Positions 56,487 through 64,000 of a stretch of DNA of 64,000 nucleotides are shown piece by piece. The position numbers and the translations under genes were made by a program. Where the stretch lies: positions 23,841,034 through 23,905,033 of the forward strand of contig CM036244.1 of the NCBI GenBank assembly GCA_020698575.1, given 5' to 3'. The notes under the pieces are model-generated. The model saw only the letters and a program-made list of their open reading frames with translations. It was not told the DNA's origin and ran no database searches. The DNA is from Bostrychus sinensis (taxonomy: Eukaryota > Chordata > Actinopteri > Gobiiformes > Eleotridae). Position 1 is the first letter of the stretch, and each line of letters begins with the position of its first letter.

Positions 56487-56497
56487 TGAATTGTGGT
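56487..56497. repeat. LINE target-site duplication, right copy (TGAATTGTGGT)
   Basis: Exact partner of 55936-55946. Confidence 0.9.
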
Positions 56498-56565
56498 TCA
56501 GTAGACAATATTCAGCCTGGACAAACTAATGGGACCCTTAACTTAATATAAATTTAATTGACCAG
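56498..56565 (+). mobile_element. Tc1/mariner-like element, continuation after the LINE
   Basis: 'cctggacaaactaatgggac' with 'ccttaacttaatataaattt' is the inner counterpart of the outer 'gtggacaaaattgttggtgc' at 55795, the spacing and direct-repeat arrangement seen in IR/DR-type Tc1 elements. The remainder of the element, including any transposase, is missing. Confidence 0.65.
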
Positions 56566-57023
56566 AAAAAACTTTGAAACATATTAAAAAGTGGTTTATT
56601 TATATTACTGCAACATATTTTATGATGTTAGTGTGATTTGTAATAAATGAAAGAGCACAAGATGCACAGTCTTCTAATTTATTGTACATGCTATACAATT
56701 ATGTGTGTGTCAAGGGGCAGTGCAGCGGAGGTTTGTGTTATGTATGTAAAGGAAGGAGGCATTGTATATGTACAGGTATGGATATGTACAGGTATGTCAT
56801 GTGTGAGTCTATTGAGTCACGTCCAATCTCAGCCCTTGTTTCGGGTGTACAACAACTTCAGAATAGTTTTTGTTCTTCAATCCTTGTATTTTAGATTTGT
56901 GTTTTTGCCCACTGTCCTGACACAAGGCTTTTCATTAAGCAATTATATTTAAGACATTATTTTGTGTTGCATACAGTGCATATTGCTTTAGTAAAGAGAA
57001 AAGATCTTTAATACTTCCTGTCT
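56566..57023. other. Unique stretch
   Basis: Overlapping frames near 56647-56952 have no domain or splice support. Confidence 0.4.
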
Positions 57024-57072
57024 TATCTCCCACACATCCCAAAGATGTGTCTATGGAGATTCACATTCAGCT
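57024..57072 (+). repeat. Short family A body fragment
   Basis: 'tctcccacacatcccaaaga' followed by 'tgtgtctatggagattcaca' resembles the body seen at 251-397. Very short. Confidence 0.45.
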
Positions 57073-58528
57073 TATCCCCATTAAAAGGTTAAAAACAAAT
57101 CCAGAAGAAGTTTGCTGTAAACCCATAGACATGACGAATTTGTAAAGACTTACTCTGCATCAGTCATTAATCCATACAAATCTGCATAAACACCAGTTTA
57201 AAAAAAGACAACACAACAAACATGGTTTACTGCACATTTGTGAACAATTACAAGAAACAAAACATAAAACAGTGTGGCCTATGAGCATACATCCACAGTG
57301 GTTATGTGCCATTGATGCTCACTAATAAATGCTAAAGACTTGAAAGATTTGATGGATTAGAGACCAGAACGAGACCTGGACCTGACCTGGACTATCGTCA
57401 GAGTACAGTGCTGTTGAAAACCTTCATGGAATATTTAGTGCATTTTATGCATGCTGTTGTTTTATTTACTGTGTATCAGTGTAACTTTACAGTGTTTTCA
57501 CCTCTGAGGTTAGTGTAGTCAAACAAACACTGAACCCACAAGGACAGTCCTATATTCTAACTGTTGACGTCATGATATTTGGCAAAGGTCTAGGAACAGA
57601 AAAGGAATGAGGATATACAAATAATTAGGAGTTATTTTTTATAATTATAAAGCATATGAAGTATCTGTGTAGTCATTTAGGAGATATGTAATCTGGTCAG
57701 TGTGGCTGCAGCCAAAACAACAGGAAATAAGCCCAACCAGATTTTAGAGCTGCTAGTCATAGAGTACAAATTCATTTAACAACAAACAATGGACAACATA
57801 AACAAATGTGTTTGATACATTGTTCAATGTTTACCAGATACTGTGTTATCTTTATCATTATTATGTTGCCATAAAAGTTCTTTCAAATTTTTACATGCAG
57901 AGTAATGCACCAGTTCACTCACTGATCACGTCATCTGACTTTTTCAGTTGTTGCATCCACTCAAAAGATAGATTTACTCTCCAAACCTGATTGAAAAGTC
58001 ATCTAATGTCTGAAGCAAACTAACTTGTCTCAATATTTAGGGCATATGACGCAAAATGCTAATTATGAAAAAGAAAAGGGGCCTAAAGTTGGAGCCATCC
58101 AACGATTTTATTTTATGTAGCTTAAACTACCTCTCTATCTAATTATATATTCAACCAACAAAGGAACAAGGGGAGGTACCACAACATAGAGTGCTTTTTG
58201 AATATACAACCTTTCATACAAAACTGGCTCCTGCTTGCATTATTAAATTGAAATCTGAATCTAACCAAACCCAATTGTGGCACTAGTTCACACTATGGGC
58301 TATGGGAAACATAATCCATCAATACACCAGGCTAAAGGTCGTCTTCAAGAACAAGATGGCCCTTCGAACAAATGTTGGTATGTGGCTAAAAAGACCCAGC
58401 GGTACACCATCTTCACTCCTGCTTTCATCAAAATCAAAGTGTGGCATTTACAAGGGCTGAGACTCTGACCTTGTGATTGGACGTCCCCGACAGGCACATC
58501 AGTGTACTCACACACCGAGCACTCTGCC
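57073..58528. other. Unique stretch
   Basis: No gene or repeat family recognised. Confidence 0.4.
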
Positions 58529-58546
58529 AAAAAAAAAAAAAAAAAA
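58529..58546. repeat. Poly-A run
   Basis: About 18 A; no target duplication seen. Confidence 0.85.
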
Positions 58547-58641
58547 ATCACCAGATTTTCTGCTTTAATCACACAGTAATGTCTGTGAGGTGCTGTTTAT
58601 GTATTACAGCATTTAATGAAGCATTCTCCTGTCTCAAGGTT

Positions 58642-58692
58642 ATTGCTACTACTGTTACTACTAATACTGTTACTACTACTACTACTACTGTT
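58642..58692 (+). repeat. ACT/GTT trinucleotide array
   Basis: About 17 degenerate ACT units. Carrier termini are not visible, so this is a bare array. Confidence 0.85.
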
Positions 58693-59344
58693 ACATTGGA
58701 CAAACCAAACAACCTCTGCACAAGAGGTTATACCAGCACCACAGAACCAACTCCAGTGGACCAGAGTCTGTAGTACACCTCCACCTGAAAAACACAAACC
58801 ACTCCTTTGAGGACAGTGAGGTCCAAATCTTAGCCAGAGAGAAAGGATGTTTTGAGCAAGGAGTCATATCAAAGAAGCAAACTTTGTCAAAAAAGAAAAA
58901 CCTTCTTTGTATAGAAATAGTGGTCTCAGATACAATCTCCCATTTGTTTACAGCAGTCTTTTAAAACCAAAAACAAACAACAAACCGGTTTCACTCAGGT
59001 CATTAAGGAGCTGACCAGGCTGGGGAGGGTTATCCACTGTCCCCCTCACTCCAGCTCAGGACAAAGGACTCCTAATGACCCAAAACTACTAAGCCTCTTT
59101 CATGTCTTTTAAGTCTTCTGAACCAATAAAATTTAGTTTCAAGTCTAAAACGCTCCCCTTTCTAGGAGCATATAAACCAGCTCCAGCTCTTACCAGTTCA
59201 ATTTCAGAATTGAGAAAGCTTCTTGGATAAAAGGTGAACTGTATTCTACTTTGAACAACCATGTCCAGCCTTTTTTAAACCGTTTTTTTTTGTGTGTGTG
59301 ATATATCAGCTTTTACAATCTCGGAACAGTCCTTTGGCAATTTA
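58693..59344. other. Mostly unique; possible retroelement-associated segment about 59100-59275
   Basis: 'ggagcatataaaccagctcc', 'agctcttaccagttcaattt', 'gaattgagaaagcttcttgg' and 'ataaaaggtgaactg' resemble a block that recurs in fish genomes, seemingly associated with retroelements. I cannot assign it firmly. Confidence 0.3.
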
Positions 59345-59620
59345 CTTTACTTTCTACAACTACTTGAAAGTTGTCAGTTGAGGAACTACTACCACTAGTA
59401 CAAGGTAATAGTCAATAGCAGTACTACTAGTAATAGCATAGTAGGTAGTAGTGGTAGTAGTAGTACTAAGTAAGGTAGTAAAGAATTTTACTGCCTCACT
59501 CAAATGCACTTCGGTAAAGATGGCATTTAATGACATTTACCTCTTTTCTTCTTTTTTTCCTCAAGTAATATTTTGTTTTTTACATTTACTTGGACAACAA
59601 TTTGAGTACTTCTTTCAACT
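59345..59620. mobile_element. AGT/ACT carrier element, copy 7
   Basis: An array at about 59385-59480 (AGT, GGT, ACT variants) is followed by 'gcactt', 'cctcaagtaatattttgttt', 'acatttacttggacaacaat' and a terminus 'ttgagtacttctttcaactc'. This last part is a mutated version of the right terminus of copies 3 and 5. Confidence 0.55.
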
Positions 59621-60136
59621 CTTCTTTTGGCCACTTTACTTTGCTATCAAGTTTGCATGTTAATTGCAATAACAGCATAGGGACCTGCCACATTTTAATT
59701 GAATTAGCAGCACTAAATCACTAACTAGCGCAATACATTACTTTAAATGGTGAACTCAAGTCAGCTGAAACTGCAAATAAATCAATGTCTGGACGCATGC
59801 AGTAGTCTACCAGTTACACAGGAGTCTGTCGACAACTTCCCTAACACAAAACGAGCATTCGGGACAAACACAATTATTTTCTGCCTACCTTTGGGAATTG
59901 CTTCAGTTCTGCCTGGCCACTCTCCAAAAAATGTGGTTGATCAGCCACATTCACAGGAATTAATCATGAATCAAATGAGCCGGTGCTGGATATGCTCAGC
60001 GGCTTGGACTGCTCGCAAGAATTAGGAGAACCATCTTCTGGATTTAATTTCAGGTACTGGGTCAAGGAAAAGGCGGCTTTCATCATCATTGGCATTAATA
60101 GAGTGCACAATGTAAATGTAAAACATATTTCCTAAT
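59621..60136. other. Unique block, candidate conserved non-coding element (59745-60060)
   Basis: Complex, repeat-free DNA with a 92-codon frame that has no recognisable domain. Could be regulatory; unproven. Confidence 0.3.
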
Positions 60137-60325
60137 AAGTTGGGACAGTGTAAAATGTAAATATGGTTTGCAAATTTGATAAAACTTTCTTTTAGAGAAA
60201 TAAACAATGTCAAGTGTTGAAAGTTATCATTTGCAATTTGGGACGGGGCAACAAAAGGCTACAAACTCTTCTCCCACCATTTTTGCGATGTGTTGCTGCA
60301 ATCAAATTCAAAATGCTTTTTATTG
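60137..60325 (+). mobile_element. Mariner/Tc1-type fragment
   Basis: 'aagttgggacagtgtaaaat', 'gtaaatatggtttgcaaatt', 'caagtgttgaaagttatcat', 'gggacggggcaacaaaaggc' and 'gatgtgttgctgcaatcaaa' follow the wording of a common fish Tc1/mariner-type element, including the inverted 'gatgtgttgctgc' segment. No transposase is included. Confidence 0.6.
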
Positions 60326-61197
60326 TTTTTATTAAAGGGTAAATATCTCTGTTTACTTGGTATGTTTATATTTTATTGATAATATTTGGAGATGTATTTA
60401 CATTTTATAAAGTACTCATACTTATTAAAAAATGGGGGTTTTCATGTTTGCTCCTATGCAAATATTTTCTTACAGTTATTTAACTCTGCCACATGAATCT
60501 ACTGTAAATCTCTATCACAATTTCCTGTGAGCATTTCTTCTTGGTTTCATTCCTAAGCCTGAATCCTTTACCCAGCGGCCCATGAAAGCTGTTTTTTATT
60601 ATTGCCGGTGCAACACTACACAAACCATTTTCATTGATTTGAAAACATTTTAAGGGCAAATTGCAATATGCAGACTGTTGGACCTTGAGAATCACTGCAA
60701 GGTACGCCTCATTAAATAAACTTTTAGCTTTCGCCTCCGTTGCTCTTGATGCCTCTATTAGACATTAATTGCAATGTCATGATTTCGGTTCACATAGGTC
60801 ACATATACTAAATTAACAAATTGAACTAAGTGCTTTACATCAGGGTTACTTTTTTTTTAACTTGAGGGCTGTGGAATTTATGTTGTACACAAAATAGACA
60901 CAAAATAAGTCTAATAAAGTTTGTTTTTAATCCTCTTACTATTACATCGACCCAATATGCTTCACTTACAGTTTAAATGCAATGTCATGACATACATGAA
61001 CTGTTATGTTAACGTAATTGCACTTTCCATTGTTTTCATCTGATTCATATGGCCAATAATAAATAAATACATGTATTGTTTCGATTGTTTCGAACTTCCT
61101 GTGGACACCATACAACTAATCACCAACACAGACTCCCTACACTGCCCCGTAGCAATGCCATTTGAAAAAAAACAAAACAAAACATACAACCAACTGG
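60326..61197. other. Unique stretch
   Basis: No gene or repeat family recognised. Confidence 0.4.
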
Positions 61198-61306
61198 GCA
61201 TCTACTAGTTCACGGGTAAATGCTCTAAATATTGAAACACAAACACCTTATATCTCATAATATTAAAGAATCCACAAATACAAACCATTAGTTTCTTTAC
61301 TGACCT
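61198..61306 (-). repeat. tRNA(Arg)-like SINE head with leader
   Basis: Minus strand: leader 'attctttaatattatgagat' plus 'ataaggtg', head 'tttgtgtttcaatatttaga', 'gcatttacccgtgaactagt' and 'agatgcc'. The upstream homology shared with 21401 and 47725 ('ctaatggtttgtatttgtgg') is also present. The body is missing. Confidence 0.65.
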
Positions 61307-62929
61307 TATCTTTTTTGTTTGTTTGTTTTGTTTTAATCAGACCATTACTTTTTTATGTTGTTTACCAGTACCTGAAAGGGTCAAATGAGTACAAGTAGGC
61401 TCTGATACCAAGTAGTGATATTTGTTTTAGGACAAGCCTATTAAAACCCTAAATTACAAACTTTATGATGCCCAATAATCCATGTAAATATGTTCCAAGT
61501 ACTTAAACAGGACCTCCTCTTGTCACAGAGTGTTTTTGCTCCCATTCCTTCCTCCCAGTCTTTTGTATAAGCTGTGCACTCCCTCCTCTGTTTCTGTCTG
61601 ATATCATATTCTACCTGGCCACTTACTTTATGTACAAAGCTCTTCCCTGCACCCCTGTGTACCTCTTCCTGCTCCTCCCATGGGACGCCGGCTTTGACAA
61701 GCTCAATACGATCCTCCGACAATTTACTTTATTGTTTTGATCTGGCTCTTGTTATGAATTACCCATGTATGTAGCAAGAAGTGTCACTGGAGTGCCCATG
61801 AAATAACAATGCAGTTCGCAGTGTGGAGTCTGGAGCATCTCTCTTCCTCACATCGCTTTTTCTTTGATGCCCGCATTGACAAACACCGAGATGTGCAAAT
61901 TTGTTGTGTTTTTGCTTTGGCTGCTTGGAAAAGAAGTGTAGGATACTTTTTTTCTTTTTTTCCACAGCCATTCTTACACTTTTCACGCTGCATCTGTGTC
62001 AAACAAACACTACCTAATTTGTATCAAGGACTGGAATATTGTAAACAAGTCAGCTTTTGGCTTTTTTCCCCCAGCATTAGCAGAGGAAATATTCTAGTGG
62101 TTAGGGGATGCCATGTTATGGGGGAACGGGCTACACAATCTTCTACCGCCGAGCCTGTATAGCCACAGGGCAAGTCGTCAAATACTAATGATAGATTCTA
62201 TGTGATAATACTATATTACAGGGCTGGATCACATTTCTCAACAGGTCTCCTCTGTGCTTCCCAGCTGCCTCGCCTCAGGGCATTACCACTCTTCCCCATC
62301 TCTTTGTGATCCACTATTAACATCAGCTATTGCGGCAAAAAGCAAACACCTCTTTATTTGTTATGAGTTCCACATTAAAATCAACATAAATATTACTTAT
62401 TAAAGTATGCTAATGGTCTGTTGCGCGGCACAAAAGACACAATAGACTGGTTATGTATAGTGCGAAGCAAGCTATTTGTCAGGCAAATAGCTTACTTTTA
62501 AGTGCACAGTGGATTCCATTAGCAGTGCAAACCCAGGTAAAAGACTGTCCATAAACTTGGCTATTATCAACGTGATGGGGTGTAGACTTGGAGAAAAGTG
62601 CCATTTCTGCTCAAGGATGCACAAGTGAAAACACACACAGCTGGGAAATAGTCCGTGGAGGCTGGGTCTGTTCATATTGTATGTAGCACTGTGTATGACT
62701 CACTCTGTCACAACTTGAAAATGGATGTTAATTATCGACAAATTTGACAACCTCTGTCTTTATGGCTTCTGGTACAGTACTGTGCAAGGGCTTTAGTGGA
62801 AAAGGTTCAGAAAAGATTCATTTTGGTGTGGCTCCAGTTCACTGTTTACATCCAGGGATTCTGTATCATTTTGAGATACAGACTGAAGATTCAGCAAATT
62901 CTTTAACACATACATATTAATGGGTTTTG
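61307..62929. other. Mostly unique; candidate conserved block 61790-62330
   Basis: At 61441-61774 and 61809-62162 frames on both strands stay open, but none has a domain I recognise. 61790-61960 is complex, repeat-free DNA; a conserved non-coding element or an unrecognised exon are both possible. Confidence 0.3.
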
Positions 62930-63070
62930 TGGCTCTATGGTAAAAAGCATTTACCCCAGGACTAGAAGACCTTCAAGTTTGACTGTAGGTCTGGGCACTA
63001 TATCTTTACCATTGCAAAAAAGGACCAGTGCTTTGGCAGAGGTCTCCGCTCTTAGAGTGCTTCAAGTTTT
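62930..63070 (+). repeat. tRNA(Arg)-like SINE, full body
   Basis: 'tggctctatggtaaaaagca', 'tttaccccaggactagaaga', 'gtctgggcactatatcttta', 'ccattgcaaaaaaggaccag' and 'tgctttggcagaggtctccg', ending 'gagtgcttcaag'. Collinear with 34461-34630 over about 140 bp; the B box has decayed. Confidence 0.75.
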
Positions 63071-63639
63071 GTTCTCTTTTTCTTTGTTCATAGGATTTCT
63101 TAAAAAACTGTCTAAGACTTTGCACAGTACTGTACCAGCTTGACTGACTTGGTTTTAATGGTTTCTGGTGATAAATGTTTCTCAAGTATACTCTCAAATA
63201 TCTTTATACATGACCAGTGTATATTGCTAACTTATAGCCATAATATGATGTTTACATTGACCTTTTCTTTGTAGACAGCCTATAGGGTGACAAGGATAGT
63301 CAGATGGAAAAACATGTGCCTTGAAGTCAAGTTGGCAAACAGGAAACATTTTATGTCAAAATAAATTTTAAATAAACCTAGGACATCAAGAAACGTACCA
63401 GCTTTGCACTGAATCTGTGTTATTGTTTCTCTGTTGGTTAGCCCTGCAAAACAAAACTACATTGACATATATAGTCCACTGAAAGATACAGTATACTGAA
63501 TGGCTGTATTGTTGTGGTTTTGCCTTTAGTGCAGAATGCAACACTAAGGAAATGCAATGTTTAATACACTTTGAAGTTTGAGAGATATATTGTGGTTTGA
63601 AAAAAAAAAAAAAAAACACTAACGCTTATGAAGTGTCTA
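63071..63639. other. Unique stretch with poly-A at 63600-63616
   Basis: No gene or repeat family recognised. Confidence 0.4.
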
Positions 63640-63967
63640 GTGCGAGTGATTCATATGGATAATAGATTGATGTAAAGGCTCGATTAGATGCAGAGTTAAA
63701 AAATCTGAACTTTGCACTGCATTAACCAATCAGGATCTTGCTCTAGTAGTGACACAGGACAACAGGTTAAACTGGGACTGGCACAGTTGGAAGTAGACTT
63801 GAAAGTGCCAGCATTATTCTAAACACTTTCTGTTTTAAGCACATGGGAATGAAGTGAATTTTATATGTGAATGAAGTGCAGGAATTAAAAATGCTCAACC
63901 GTCTTAACTGCTTGTGACTGATACAATTTATTTGTGCAATTCGAATTTGGTGTGAATGCATCATAAG
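63640..63967 (-). mobile_element. Copy of the 41854-42875 element family, one end preserved
   Basis: The reverse complement of 63949-63967 is CTTATGATGCATTCACACC, close to the termini of 41854-42875. Internal 'gcactgcattaaccaatcag', 'gagtgattcatatggataat' and 'tgtgaatgaagtgcaggaat' continue the family's style. The other end is not identified. Confidence 0.5.
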
Positions 63968-64000
63968 TATATGTGCCAAAACAGTGAATCCCAACTGGTA

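Noticed and set aside
61441..61774. Frames open on both strands as a possible exon
   Set aside because: No protein family recognised; the mutual openness suggests composition. Kept only as a candidate conserved block.

Overview
The window reads as non-coding DNA from a ray-finned (teleost) fish. I find no protein-coding gene, no exon I would defend and no structural RNA gene on either strand. The teleost call rests on repeat content: a Rex3-like (RTE clade) LINE end with a GATG-type tail, Tc1/mariner fossils with wording typical of fish elements, several hAT-type non-autonomous elements, tRNA-derived retroposons, and long degenerate AGT/ACT trinucleotide arrays inside transposon-like carriers. 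Base composition is AT-rich throughout. The species cannot be named from this sequence alone, and family assignments were made from memory of fish repeats without a database search.

Layout. 1-6 kb is mostly unique AT-rich DNA with fragments of dispersed repeats. 6-9 kb holds a small hAT MITE with a perfect 8-bp target duplication, tRNA-like retroposon pieces and the first AGT-array element. 9-20 kb holds sparse unique DNA, a 52-A run, an ACT-array element (14.1-14.9 kb), a hAT element filled with an 11-bp minisatellite (15.5-16.6 kb), an ATT microsatellite (18.3 kb) and a TTAA-flanked MITE (18.9-19.4 kb). 20-28 kb holds another hAT end pair, a second minisatellite-bearing hAT copy with a 7/8 target duplication, another TTAA-MITE copy and a long terminal-inverted-repeat element (24.8-25.7 kb). 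28-33 kb is the densest repeat block: two AGT-array elements, one carrying a long inverted-repeat (foldback) element, followed by a Tc1 transposase fossil. 33-41 kb holds unique stretches that may be conserved non-coding elements, a 984-bp hAT element with a near-perfect 26-bp hairpin, and a further TTAA-MITE copy. 41-55 kb holds three or four more terminal-inverted-repeat elements and two AGT/ACT carriers. 55-57 kb has a 99-bp TA run and a LINE fragment inserted in a Tc1 element, with the 11-bp target duplication intact. 57-64 kb is mixed unique DNA, a mariner-like fragment, SINE copies and a final inverted-repeat-element end.

Working interpretation: this is a gene desert or the inside of a very large intron. 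The most interesting content is repeat biology rather than a gene system: (1) a multi-copy tRNA(Arg)-like SINE family with a conserved leader upstream of its tRNA-like head, (2) hAT elements acting as carriers of an 11-bp minisatellite whose length differs greatly between copies, (3) AGT/ACT trinucleotide arrays repeatedly enclosed by the same terminal sequence, and (4) a dated nesting of a LINE in a DNA transposon. I found no evidence for a CRISPR array, phage, operon, toxin system or virus.
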